Positions 22,717-34,234 of a stretch of DNA of 64,000 bases are shown one piece after another. Source of the DNA: Hermatobates lingyangjiaoensis. Lineage: Eukaryota; Arthropoda; Insecta; Hemiptera; Hermatobatidae. Position numbers and translations under genes: made by a program. Under the pieces are notes generated by a model. It worked only from the letters and a program-made list of their open reading frames with translations. It was not told the origin of the DNA and did not search any database. Location: the NCBI GenBank assembly GCA_026182355.1, contig JAPFBL010000254.1, positions 5,267,001 to 5,331,000 on the forward strand, in the 5' to 3' direction. How positions within the stretch are numbered: position 1 is the stretch's first letter; each line of letters starts with the position of its first letter.

Positions 22717-25700
22717 ATGGGTTGTGATGGTGGAACAATTCCAAAGCGAGATGAATTAGTGAGGACAAAAAAGAAAAAAGAGCAAGTGTGAATCGTAACA
22801 TTGTTACTTCATAGGTATTATACATTTGTCATATAATATGTCCTTTTAAAATAATAATATTACTTTCAGAAAGATAAAACATCTGAGTTGAACTTTCGTT
22901 GGAGATGTTGCAGTATTTCACAATCACCATTACAGAAACCAATTGTTGCTTGTGGACTGGGAAAACTATTCAGTAAAGATTCTGTCATAACTTGTCTTTT
23001 GGATAGATCTACTCTACCAGAATTCGCAAAACATATCAAGTCACTGAAGGTAATACGTAATTTAAATATCTGTTGTTTACCTATATTTTGTAGGTTTGGC
23101 TTGTCAGTGAAGAGCTATAAGTGTTTCTATCACTGATATATAATGTAGTTTGATATAATTTTATGTACAATAACATGTAATTTTTCGTTGGAATTCCGTT
23201 TAATAATTTTAAATTGGTGTAAATAATACTTTTCTTAGAACAACCTAAATGTTTTTTTTTCAGGATGTTAGAGAACTCAATCTTACCCCAAATCCTGCAT
23301 TCCAAGTGAAAGAGGAAACAGGGGATGGTTATATAGACCACCAAAGTGCTCCGTTTATATGCCCCATTATTGGTTTGGAAATGAATGGAAAATTTAAATT
23401 TGTATTTCCCTGGAGTTGTGGTTGTGTGGTTTCTGAGAGAGCTATGAAGGAGTTGCGGAGTGACAACTGTCACAGGGTATTTATGTACATGTTTTATCCT
23501 GTGTTTCTGTCATACAACTTGCATCGCAATAATGCAATTTAATTATCTTGTCAATTATTGGTTGGAGGCCGAATAACAATGTGCATTGCATTACTGGGTC
23601 GTGTGCACTGCGGCCAAACTATCCTGTTATGCTAATAGAACATGTTGAATAGTTATATGTTTGCTTATCACAATAAAACATACATGTTTTTATAAAATGT
23701 AATTTAAGAACATTTTTAAATTGATTGTAATAATACAAAAATGTTTGCATTAAATGTAATTGTATGTAGGTAGAAATGAAAAAATAAGACGGGACAACAC
23801 GTAAAATAACAGAAAAACTTGTAAAAAGAACTGAAACAACTCACTCCACATTTCGACACTCTTCGTCATCAGAAGAAGTGATATGCTAGGAGCTTTCCAT
23901 GCTAGGTGCTAACGATTGACAAAGACTAAGTTTACAGCCTGATGATTAGGTTAATCAGGTTACCAGTAAGTAAGAAACTAAAAGAGTAAAAGCAGAATAA
24001 ACGAAGAGAGGGAATGAAAAAATCAATAGCACTTTTCAAAAGTAAAAGTACCTAATAATAATAGAATTTTAGAAAAACCAAAGTAATAATAATATAACAT
24101 ACACGCATAAAAAAATTTAAAAAAAAACCTGGAGTGGCCTATACTCGGTGTAGATAAACACAATATTAAATTCCGTGACAATCAAATTAATTTTGATTTT
24201 ATTTCAATATGCTATCGTGTATATCAAACTCTATGGTAATAAATTAATGGATAACAATATAAATCCGTGATGTCAGTTATAACAAAATTCGAATAATTGT
24301 TCTGAGTGATTTGATATGTTGCTATTAATATTATTGTTGTTCTTAGTTTTACCGAACTGAGGGCCTGAATATCGTCGAACATGTGCATACAGCGGTCAGA
24401 TCGGTCCTATTGTGCTTCGCTTTGTCGTTTCTAAAAATAACTGTTGATTTCAGGTTATTTAATGAACATTATAATTTTCTCTTTTCCTTCTGTTGAGAGA
24501 TTTAGACAAGTATTCCTCCTTAAGAATGATTTACCAACAATCACCAACCTCTTAAAGGTAATTGCCAAGCATTCACATAAAATGTATTTAGAGTTTTCCA
24601 CCTCTTCTAGAAAGAGGCTGCATTCTTCATCTGATGTCAATTTCACCTTGTGTAAGCGGTAGTCAAGAGGGCAATTTCCGGTTTGATAATCTGCATATAT
24701 TTTTAAATCCTTATCAGAAGGTTTTTATTTTCTTAACAAAGTTATTCTAATGTAGTGCAATCAGTTATTATGTGGTATTTACTCATTGTAGGGTAAAAAT
24801 CTAATGAAATGGTCTCCACATATAAAAATTATAAATAACAAAGTTATGTTTAGTCGAAATGAACTTTCAGATTGAATTATACTTGGTTGTTTTAGTCAAC
24901 TGTTATCTGCTGTCTTTTTATCCATTCATTATTTGTAAATGGTCGCAGATGACTGCTACCACAAATAGACTACCAGACTGCTGCCTAATTCGACTGTATT
25001 CTAATGTGCCATGATAAGCAGATGAGAGTTAACTTATTTTTACTGGCTAGGATCTAAAGAGTGTTCAGATATTCCCACACTAATTTTGATTAAAAAACCA
25101 TGTATTTCAAAGCTTTCAGTTACGGCCTGACTGTCTTCTAAAATGTATTTCTAGATTTTTGTAGTCATTATTTACAATTCGCTTCACATAATACTTTATC
25201 GTAAACATGGCGGCGTGGAAGATCGTAGTTGTTCCTCCTGAATCTTTTGAAATATTGTAATTTGGACCTATAGTGCCCAATGAAGATTTATTATTAATTT
25301 TTAACCCGTAACTATATTAAACCAGGGGACCATTCTGGAAATCAGGAAGTTTTTAATCCAGGTAGTCACTTATAATCACTTCAAAACCATATAAACAATT
25401 TTTTAGTAGAGTGTAACTGACAACTTAAAAGTCAAATTATAATGTATGCTGTTAATAAATTTTTGAAAATGTTATCCCCCCATAGTTGAATTTTTATTTC
25501 GACTATAATGAAAGGTTTAGCTGTATTTATATACAAACCTTTCTCCTTTATCCATCTTTCAACAATTTGCATGTACATTACTCAAATACAGTTCCATCAA
25601 ACATTCATCTTCGAATATTAACAACGTGATCTGCATTTCCTGTGCATCGTAACCTTGGTTGTTTAAAGTATCTAGTAGTCATTCAAACTAATGATCACAA

Positions 25701-28700
25701 TAAGGATGACAGCATGCCTTCCTTAAGACAACATTTGGTGGTCACAGTTCCAGTTGTGTTAGATTTTATAAATTCACTAATTAATCTTTGCGTTAGTATT
25801 GCATTATCCATTCTTTGGTCGCTGGATTTATACATCTATTTATGAATCTGATTCATTGAACTGGGATGACATATTATCAAAAGCGTATTCTTTATCCAAG
25901 AAGCAGCCTAGAGTAATTCCTTCAAACTAAAAGATTTGTCTATTTTGTTGACCAAATTTTTAGAGATGACTCTACTAATTTGGCCTTGATTGAGTCTTAT
26001 GAACATGTTTTTACCAAAACGTCTCATGTTACCGCAGATGGCTCTTAATAGTGAGAGTTACTCTTCCAGTATTGTATTTCATGAAATCTTTGTAGTAAAA
26101 CAATACATATTACGAAAGAATAAATTTTTACTGCGCGGGAGAAGTGGTTTAAGAATAGTAGTTGTTTTGTCATAAAGAAGGAAAAAGTGCCTTCCCATGT
26201 TTCAATATTACCCAAAAACAATGCGGTCTTTAACACATCAAGACATGTTTAGCACACAGTTATTAAATGTTCCTACTTATATGCTAACTATAACACTTTC
26301 GTCAGACAACCAGCCATCACAAGTAGGAAAGAATTATAATGGTTTATGTTTTAATAATGCTTTAAACATATACCTGACTTGTGTTTACTGTTTAGTTTGA
26401 AAAATTTCATTGTTCTTTCATATCATATTAACTTATTAAAAATCCTCAAATGTCTTTAATAAACCCTTAATTAACATTTCTGTTCAGCTCAGATTAAGAT
26501 AAAAAAAATGTTCAGAGTACGTATCCATTCGAACATGTCATAGACAAGCGACGGCGCTTCATCCACATTGTTGGACGATAGGATTCTTCTAATAGGATTA
26601 GGATGACTGGCGTGATACTGTTCAGTAGAAAAATACTGTTCAGTATGGTTACCTCAACTGAAGTAAATTAACTGTATGGCCAGCACCTACCAGCTGAATA
26701 GTTTTAGGACTACCATACTGGTCGGAGACCTGGGTCGTCCCCCTCCGAAGAGGGAAGTACCCGTTCCCCTGGGCCAGGGCTCATTAAGAATGAGTACCAG
26801 TATAGGAGCATTTTTCAATAAATGCTCCCACCCACTGGTGAGGGCCGGAGGTCTAGCTCATCCTTGGTGTTATGCAGACACCCACCCGAGAAGATACTGC
26901 TTCTCACACAGCGACACATCACATACGATCATTTGTTCTACTCTTCCTGAGTAAGGAAACCACAGCCACCACGAGTCCGACTGCAAGACGAGGCATGAGT
27001 GACCATCTGCAAGTAAGAGAAAGATAATATTATAAAGTAAAATAATTAAAATAAAAATGAAATTCACTCATGGGCTTGGAGCCTCGTCCCCGTGGTACCG
27101 ACAGTATTTTAAGAGCTCTCGGGTGGAACTCCGGACCTGAGTCCTACTGAACAGCTATTGGCAGCTGTGTGGGTCAGTAGCCCTTGGAAAATGGAAAGAG
27201 TAGAAGAAGGATAAAGTGTATAGATGATAGGTGGTGAGATAGATTGAGAGGTTAGGAAAAAAAAAGTAAATTAACTGTGAGGAATCTATAAGAAATGAAA
27301 GGAGGCTGATTGAGGAGGTAGTGATGGAAGAAAAGACTATGAAAAAGAATGTTAATACTAACGCCAAGCGTACAGACATACGAGGACAAAGTTGTCAAGA
27401 AAATGGAAGAATCACCCTGACTCTTCCTGTTTTCAGACTGGTGGGGTATCCTTGTAAGTAAAACATGAGGTTCAATAAAGGAGTAGTGATAGCCTTGTCT
27501 TGAAAAATTGCTTTAAGGAGTTAAAAGTATAACAAATTTGATAGGTGTAAATAGACATATGTATATATAGCTGTTACGAGGATGACATCGCAGTCCTGGT
27601 TTATTGTTATGATTTGCTCCCTAGGTTCATAAGTCTTTTAACATGCCTTGAAATAGTTAAGTTCTGGTACGATTATAAGTTGATTGAATACTTGATTAAA
27701 CCAACATTTTTGCACTTGCTTGAGGTACAGCACATTGATACGAGTATGAATTATAACCTAATATCTTTAGTTTGTTAATATTTTTTTCTGTTTTAGTGTC
27801 AAAAGCCAGTAAAGGAGAGTGACATCGTGATTTTAAATGCCTGTGATGATGATATGGAACTGATGCAGAGCCGAATGTTGGCCAGGCAGGCTTTGTTGAA
27901 GGCTAACAAAAAAGCAAAAAAGTCCTGCGTCGAAACTGTTAAAGTAGAGCCACAAAGTGATGCCGAGGAAAGCACTTCTAAAAAGGCGACTGCTCTTGCC
28001 CCTGTCAAAGTGCTGAATGGTGATTCATCTCTTAAATCAAGTAGAGTATTTTTGAAATGTTATTACTTCCATTTTATGTATAGTAAATATCTTAACAAGT
28101 GTATATTATTATACTACACAAAGTAGAGTAAATTGATTGTCACTAGAGAATGAATTTCTGGAACTCTGCTAAAAACTAATATATGCTAGCTATAGTTAAT
28201 ACGATGTATTTTACAGTGATGAAATGTAGACAGTTAACACTTAAATACAGTTCTGAGAAGGAGTCACAGTAAATTAATTGTGATATAATTCCCAGTCGTT
28301 GAATTTGTTCTTTGGCTATGGGGGTTGGAAAAATTAGACTGACTGACATTATTGTTATAATTTAAATAGTATTAAATATGGCAATTACTGTGTAATCATA
28401 GTAGCATACATGATGGGTTAACACCACTGGAAGTAGACCTATAGTGGAATTCAGTTTATTCATTGCACAGAGATGCTAGATTTCACCTGTAAAAATTGTT
28501 TACATGACTTTAGTATTTCAAATATACAAGGTAAGCCGGAATCAATAGGTAGTATGCACTGTCTTACCTCATATGTTGCCTACACAACTCAACTGCCTTC
28601 GGAATTCATCCATTAAAAGAACTAACTGATCAGAATGAATAATTTAATATATAAATGTAAAAATTAAAAATAACGATAAAAACATATCAATTGTTAGTAA

Positions 28701-29444
28701 TATAATAAGCATATCTAGAAATATTAATTACAAGCATTTCATATTGCTATGGTAGTCATGAAATCTTGCTCATTCTTTATATTGTAGCATTTTGGATGCT
28801 AATTAATTCAACACATGTCTCACATCACAACCTTGTATAGTTTGTATGACCACTGGCTTTAATATTACTACATTTAGTTTCTTTTTTCCTAAAATAAATC
28901 ATGAGAGTTATTTTTTCGTATCATTTGACGGTAGATTCACGTTAATAATTGTGATCTCACATTAAACTTGCATTGATTATGCTGACATCGTTATGTTTCG
29001 GAATGAACAGCACCATTCAAGGAGTAGTGTTCAAAAGATTTTCCCCAACTTCACAATTAAAAAATCTTGGACGACGACCAAGATCGAACCTCCAATCTTC
29101 AGTACTAAAGTAATAATAGTACCTCTTAGTATTGTTTCAGCTGATTCCGTATGCAAATCAGCTTTCATAACAAGAGGTATGCCTGTATTTCTGATTTAAT
29201 TTCCCCAAATGTATGCTTTTAACGGACAGTAACTCTTGACTGAATTCTGTTTGTTTTAGATGGATTGAAAAGAGGTGAAAGTTTAGGGATGCAGTGTCCG
29301 GCATTGAAAAAGGCTAAAACTGACTATTCCGTCGCCAAAGATCCAGATGCTTCTGACGTGTATAAATCTTTGTTCACTTCGTCCAGCAGAGCCAAAAAGC
29401 AAGACAGGGCTCATTGGATAACATACAATCCTTTTTATAACTAA
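22717..29444 (+). CDS. RTF2: Replication termination factor 2 (RTF2 domain protein)
   Basis: RTF2 acts at stalled replication forks and is a nuclear substrate of the DDI1/2 proteasomal shuttle pathway in animals. Five exons join in phase: 22717-22785, 22870-23049, 23264-23476, 27797-28040 and 29260-29444 (TAA), giving 296 aa. The start MGCDGGTIPKRDELV is the family's invariant N-terminus. KPIVACGLGKLFSKD and HIKSLKDVRELNL match the conserved first half. The RING-like zinc region has ICPIIGLEMNG (115-125), C135-G-C137 and C152-x2-C155, with no full set of RING cysteines, as in family members. A lysine-rich linker leads to YKSLFTS and the terminal RAHWITYNPFYN. Length is close to the 306 aa of human RTF2. 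The 4.3-kb third intron holds repeats. Confidence 0.95.
23825..23885 (-). repeat. Antisense terminal repeat with CTGATGA-hairpin-GAAA motif
   Basis: Read on the - strand, CTTCTTCTGATGACGAAGAGTG continues into TCGAAATGTGGAGTGAGTTGTTTCAGTTC. A GAC/GTC mini-stem precedes the GAAA. The GAAATGT and TGAGTTGT-TCAGTTC flanks match the fragment at 62310-62355, whose stem is different and longer. Dispersed copies with conserved flanks and changing, still paired stems suggest one repeat family. Confidence 0.45.
24750..24850 (-). repeat. Antisense copy of the GTGGAGAC terminal repeat
   Basis: On the - strand this reads TATGTGGAGACC, then GAGTAAATACCACATAATAACTG and ATTGCAC. The same ordered blocks end the repeats at 30553-30640, 45600-45690 and 54100-54370. 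It is one fragment of a dispersed family that elsewhere carries the hammerhead-like hairpin. Confidence 0.5.
26680..27200. repeat. GC-richer block in an AT-rich intron, unclassified
   Basis: Within a strongly AT-rich intron this stretch is visibly GC-richer (for example CCCCTGGGCCAGGGC near 26766 and TCTCGGGTGGAACTCCGGACC near 27117). A 92-codon open frame spans part of it without any recognisable domain. It most likely comes from an unclassified mobile element or SINE. No terminal repeats were identified. Confidence 0.35.
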
Positions 29445-29463
29445 TTGTTTCTATTTTTTATTT

Positions 29464-29469
29464 AATAAA
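29464..29469 (+). terminator. Probable poly(A) signal of RTF2
   Basis: AATAAA occurs 20 bases after the RTF2 stop codon (29442-29444) on the same strand. It would make a very short 3' untranslated region. Another more distal signal could be used instead. Confidence 0.5.
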
Positions 29470-30010
29470 TATATTTGTTTATCTAATGCAGGTTTATATA
29501 AAAAAAAATTTGATTGTATCTTTGTTTTGTTGTCTGTTGTTTCACGTATAGAGTTCTCGACGTATAAAAAACAAAGGAAAATACTTATCAAAACTCACAA
29601 CATGAATTCGAAATTTGTATGATCAGCAGAATAGGTTATATTGCAGTGGTCTTCCAAATACCATTTGTAATATTCAAAGAGGAGGACTTCGTGTCTCCAC
29701 TGCGATTTTATCCACTAAGAGACGATGACCAAACCAATGACAAACAAAATTCTATCGTTAAACGCTAGCAAAAACAAAGAAGGATTTTCAGCGAATAACC
29801 GAAATAGGTAGCAATGATAAACAGGTATAACTTATAATGATCCTCTCTTAAGATTACTGATTACTAATTTATTAATGGGTGTAACTAATTAAACACATCT
29901 CTTTCATATGTAAACGCTTGTTTGTAGGTTACAAACCATTCCTAAAAGGAGAATTCAAACTGTAAAGAAAAAGTAAATTAAAACGTACTTGTGAAAGAAA
30001 GAGGTAAACA

Positions 30011-30539
30011 CATGTCAATGAAACGAGATTCAGCTTGAACGTAATCATAAGAGCCGCAGAGAATCCCTAGACGTACGTCGGCAACACCTTGTACACGGGC
30101 TGGTACCGACCGGGATGCGGACGAAGTAATGAATAATAAATATACGTGACCTCACAGTTCACAAAAAGAGACTCTTTCGCAGCGGATCTATTTCCTACTT
30201 GTTGTTTTCAGTGGACCAACCTGTCAACACCACATCCTTGGTGTCTTCCTGATGATGAACACAAAGTGTTCGAAACGCGTTGTTGCTGTTTAATAAAACT
30301 TAATTTGTATGGAGACTTTGTTTGTTTATCCATTTTACCTCAGAAAGGAATATTTCTTAGAAACTTCATTTGCCTACCTATGTATGCTATCTATCTATGT
30401 GAGGTCACGTATATTTAATCATTACTTCGTCCGCATCCCGGTCGGTACCAGCCCGCGTACAAGGGGTTGCCGACGTACGTCTAGGGATTCTCTACGGCTC
30501 TTACGATTACGTTCAAGCTGAATCTCCTTTCATTGACAT
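30011..30539. repeat. Inverted repeat with ~145-bp GC-rich arms
   Basis: Positions 30011-30156 and 30398-30539 are near-perfect reverse complements. They include GC-rich cores (for example GGTACCGACCGGGATGCGGA on the left) that stand out from the AT-rich surroundings. The 241-base spacer is a fragment of the GTGGAGAC terminal repeat family with its hammerhead-like hairpin at 30249-30276. Arms of this length would fold into a strong hairpin. This is probably a fold-back or terminal-inverted-repeat element. Confidence 0.75.
30200..30352 (+). repeat. Penelope-type terminal fragment with hammerhead-like hairpin
   Basis: CTGATGAT, a perfect 6-bp stem GAACAC/GTGTTC with AAA loop, then GAAAC occupies 30249-30276. 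Downstream come AATAAAACTT, TGGAGACTT and TATCCATTTTACCTCAGAA. The same order occurs at 45520-45690. The downstream part recurs directly at 30545-30597, beyond the right arm of the inverted repeat. Confidence 0.55.
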
Positions 30540-30544
30540 TGAAA

Positions 30545-30640
30545 ACTTCATTAGTGTGGAGACTTTTGTTTGTTTATCCATTTTACCTCAGAATGAGTAA
30601 ATACCAGACAATTACGGATTCCACAACTAATGATTTAAAT
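30545..30640 (+). repeat. Continuation of the GTGGAGAC terminal repeat
   Basis: Reads AAAACTTCATTAGTGTGGAGAC, then TATCCATTTTACCTCAGAATGAGTAAATACC and a tail toward GGATTCCACAAC. It duplicates 30297-30346 and continues farther, matching 45600-45690. It abuts the right arm of the inverted repeat. Confidence 0.5.
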
Positions 30641-32149
30641 ATTCCTTTGTAATTATGCACTGTACGTGTGCAGAACATACGATTTTATTATCTGACAACT
30701 TTTTGTACATGTTATAACTGTGGAACAGTACTGTATATTTCAAGAAAAGTCCTCATATTAAACCAGTACCACTTCGTGGCACGTTCCAAACACGTTTAGA
30801 CATCACTACTGACTGCCTAATCTTAACTACACGTTAGTGTAGCACTGGATACCACAGGCACAAGCCGTACAACTGTTTTACCATTTCCCACAACAAATCC
30901 TACGAAGCTAGTTTTATGCGAATACAGTGATGGAAACCAAACAGTGAAGTAAACTGGTTGCAACTAACATCTTTCGGATTTCACTCCCCTAAATAACCCC
31001 AGATGGGACCTTGTTTTTTGGATGCTAGATTAAGGTTAACATGGATGTTGCCATTAAATTTGTTTATACCTGAGTATTACTTCTGTTTTTTACTTGGTAT
31101 TGCAATTTATTTGTGCCTAAGTATTATTTTTTGTAAGTTTGTATTTTTTTGTACCTGAGTGTTATTTGTAAGGAATGCTTAGATAAGTATTGTATATATT
31201 AAGCTTGTTTTGTTTGTATAATTAAGCAGTAACTACTTAAAAGCGAACTAACTTTTTGGCCTACTTAATACTATTAACTCCACTACTTCCTCCGGGCCAA
31301 AAGAAAATTATAGAATCTTTTTATCGGTCCGGTCCGTCACGATAAAAATGTTGCTGACCATTGTCTTAAGAATCTCTCAAAGGACACCGTTACTAAAAGA
31401 TTTGCTCAACAGCACCACAAAGTAAAATAAATTTCTTACTTTAAAAACTGACCAAGGAGATTTAATTTATTTTGTCATAAAGGCGAAGTATTGTTGCAGC
31501 ATTGCGTTCAGATTCTGTAATTCTATATTGACTGTCTAATTCGCATGATCATTGAAAACACTTCAAAGAGCCCAAACACTATTTAGCCTTTGCCTAATTG
31601 GTGTACATGCCTTTGCATGTGGTACATACAACTATGAAATTCCTGTCAAGTGTATCACAGAATGGCTCCTTACATCCTGCAAGTTAGCGTAGCACACACA
31701 ATACACTAGCTGCTATGCAATAATAAGCAATAGCCCGCTTTGCACTTCTCCCCGAGCCTGACTCAGTGTATAGTGTACTTATGGCATAGTGGGGCCATGA
31801 TGAAGCTGGCACAACATGATTCGTAAGCTGCTAACAAGCATCCACTACACTCCTCAATGTCAATAACAACTCAATTGTCCAACTTTTTAAGCGTTCAGTT
31901 GTCTGTTTTTTCAGAAATTCCAAGAAGTTTTTTTGTTTTTAAAATTTCCATCGTTGTAGTCAAGGCCCAGGCACCCGATCAGTAGCATCACCTACAATAC
32001 CTCAGTGTTATTTCCTAGTTGTGTTGGTTTGTTTAAATATTTGCTTCAATCATGGCTTGTAATTTTACCAGATAATTAAAAATCATGGCTTAATTAAATA
32101 CCTCTGGCTACGAATGTACTTACATATGTTCACTTTTATTCTTCCCATC

Positions 32150-32885
32150 CAAAAAATGTTAAACTTTCTGTTTTTAGGAATATGTTTTTGAGGGTATTAA
32201 GAGTGTGCTCCTTTTCCTTAATTCCTTAATGATGAGATTAACAACATTAGGTTAATTGCCCTGTCATTAAAATATTCCTCCTCTTATATCGATTTAGCTT
32301 TGAAGGGAGCTAAAAAAAGCTTTCTCTAATAATTCAACAGAGCTCCGTTCTCTGTCAAATTATTGTTCTTCCGTATAGTTTTAAGTTTTACATTATAGTC
32401 AAGTAATAGTTTTACCGTATTATGAGTCATTGGACTCTTCCTAGATTAGCGCAACAACTTGATTTTAATATACTGTTTTCTAATCGTAATAACGTGGGGC
32501 AATACTCGTATGTTAATAAAAAACTCTCCCAGGGAACTGGAGTCCGGTGGTATTTATAAAATTCCGTGCAAAAAATTGCCATAACATTTCTATTGGTCAA
32601 ACTGGTAAATCATTAAAGACACATGTAAAACAACACCAATGCAACGTAAGTAGACAGAAAAAAATTAGTGCCTTATTCTTGCATACAAACAATGTAAATA
32701 TTCATATTGATTGGACAAGAGTTAAATTTATTACCTATGAAAAATCGATGTTCTTAAGAAATATTATCGAATCTTCTCTAATTAAATTTAATAGATCAAA
32801 TATTATAAACATTGGTAACGGGCTCTTCAAGCTTGATATTTTCGTTACGAGGGCAATAGCCTCTTCTAAGAGGGTTGGCAGCTAG
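32150..32885 (+). mobile_element. Penelope-like element relic, 3' part with GIY-YIG endonuclease
   Basis: Frames at about 32185-32330 read NMFLRVLRVCS and SLKYSSSYIDLALKGAKKSF, the linker typical of Penelope-like proteins before the endonuclease. After a frame change, ESGGIYKIPC (near 32538) leads into an open stretch 32547-32885 with NISIGQTGKSLKTHVKQHQ. IDWTRVKFITYEKSMFLRN and IIESSLIKF follow. These are the GIY-YIG core, the WE-x-AK-IL-type segment and the helix carrying the catalytic Glu (ESSLI). Stops and a frameshift upstream make the whole inactive, though the endonuclease half is nearly intact. Confidence 0.8.
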
Positions 32886-33198
32886 CGGATAGTAGTTTAC
32901 TCTTTCTTATAGTACTCCTTTGTTTACCCAAGCATCCTTTTCTGTACATTTGTTCTTTCCTTCACTTTATACTCTTTAAAGAGTAGATTGTTCTACGCTT
33001 CTTTTAAAATACCACTCTTCCCTCCCATTCCTCTCAACCCATCACCAGATGTTTCTGCATCCAGTGTACCAGTTGGGTTTTTGACCCTAACGAAGACCGC
33101 TTGTTACGGTTGGAAGATCTTAGTCTTGTTTTCGCATTTCATATTGTGGTTTGATCATTGATTGTTATTTCACGTGTTTATGTGAAATCTTTATCTTT

Positions 33199-33219
33199 AT
33201 ATATATATATATATATATA
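33199..33219. repeat. (AT)n microsatellite
   Basis: Ten uninterrupted AT units plus one A. A simple dinucleotide repeat just downstream of the Penelope-like relic. Confidence 0.95.
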
Positions 33220-34050
33220 CCATGATAAACGAAAAACGGTCCGGCAGGACAGATAACAATTAAAATAAGCAGTTACACATAAACTGACACACAACAAAGA
33301 CTCACTTTTCAATATTTCGATGCGCTGAATAGCCATACATAATATTGACCATTACACTAATGAGAATAACAAACGTTTCCAGTAAACAAGTACTTTTATT
33401 TCCTTGCTATACACAGTCATTTTGTACGTTAAAATTTTTAAACGAAGCTCTACTCTCTCAGTCCTCTTTTTGGAGCACTCGTGTCTTAATCATCATTTTC
33501 ATCAGATTAACTCATCACCTTCAGTAAGATTGTATTCCTGCAGTCTGTTTATCCTCTTTGCCACACATTAAAATAAAAAAATATCTTGCACTTCCCTAGA
33601 TTTGAGTTTTAAATCGAGAAACAAATAAAAAATAGTAGCTGTGATTGGTTGAAACTCAGTTGTTAAAAAAAAAGTCTATGGACATTGACAGTTATTTTTT
33701 TTTTCAAAACTTTGTTGAATATGTTAGTTCAGTATAAACCCTATTGTGGCCAGGCAGACTGCAGATTGTGAATACAACCGAACCGTGGGCGGCAAGGCGT
33801 ACGGGAATGCGTCGTCACTCTGATGACTTCATCACAGAGACGCTTGGTTCACCTAAAAACATACCGATTAATCCACACAAAATAACACAATATACTAACT
33901 AGGTTCTTTTGGTTTGATACAATTTTATTTAAATTTCCTCCCAAAACTACTATTTATAAATAATTAGTTTTTTTGTTAACACTTATAGCATTTTGAATCA
34001 ACTTTTTCTCCAAATATAGTTAATGGGTTAGTTCCACTGAGGTTAGTAAT

Positions 34051-34161
34051 ATTAGAATTAGTAGTAATACTGTCCATCATACCTCGTAAATTTATATTAT
34101 ATTATTGAGTTTTTCTGAGAATTTACGAGGTATGACGAACAGTATTACTACTAATTCTAAT
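34051..34161. repeat. Long hairpin, 42-bp arms
   Basis: Positions 34051-34092 and 34120-34161 are reverse complements at 40 of 42 bases, with a 27-base AT-rich loop. The structure interrupts a sequence that recurs without it at 35.59 kb (CTCCTAAGTCTACACCATAGG and following). This suggests a small inverted-repeat element inserted into an older repeat. Confidence 0.8.
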
Positions 34162-34234
34162 TTTCCTCCAAAATCTACACTATAGGACTTCGACTTGAGC
34201 GTTGATCCAGAGACGGAAAGTTGGGTTCATTTCA
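34162..34234 (+). repeat. Dispersed direct repeat, copy 1
   Basis: The block around CTACACTATAGGACTTCGACTT, then GAGCGTTGATCCAGAGACGG, matches 35588-35660 over about 70 bases with few differences. It lies immediately after the long hairpin. Its class is unknown. Confidence 0.7.

Larger units (their letters stand above)
23477..27796 (+). other. Large RTF2 intron with repeat relics
   Basis: The intron runs from AGG|GTATTT to a TTTTAG acceptor. It carries two antisense Penelope-type terminal fragments (near 23.8 and 24.8 kb) and a GC-richer block at 26.68-27.20 kb. Open frames inside it (for example 25642-25845 and 26676-26954) show no protein domain. The following intron (28041-29259) has no feature I can support. 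Confidence 0.55.

Noticed and set aside
25207..25260. Short ORF MAAWKIVVVPPESFEIL, reminiscent of coding sequence in some large DNA transposons
   Set aside because: Only 17 codons, no continuation and no other element parts nearby.
26676..26954. 92-codon open frame in the GC-richer block
   Set aside because: No recognisable family. The frame is explained by higher GC content and fewer stops.
29030..29110. tRNA-like B-box (GGTTCGATC on the - strand) suggesting a tRNA or SINE
   Set aside because: No A-box or cloverleaf can be drawn around it.
32547..32885. A separate 112-aa gene
   Set aside because: It is the GIY-YIG endonuclease part of a Penelope-like relic. The upstream ESGGIYKIPC lies in another frame of the same element.
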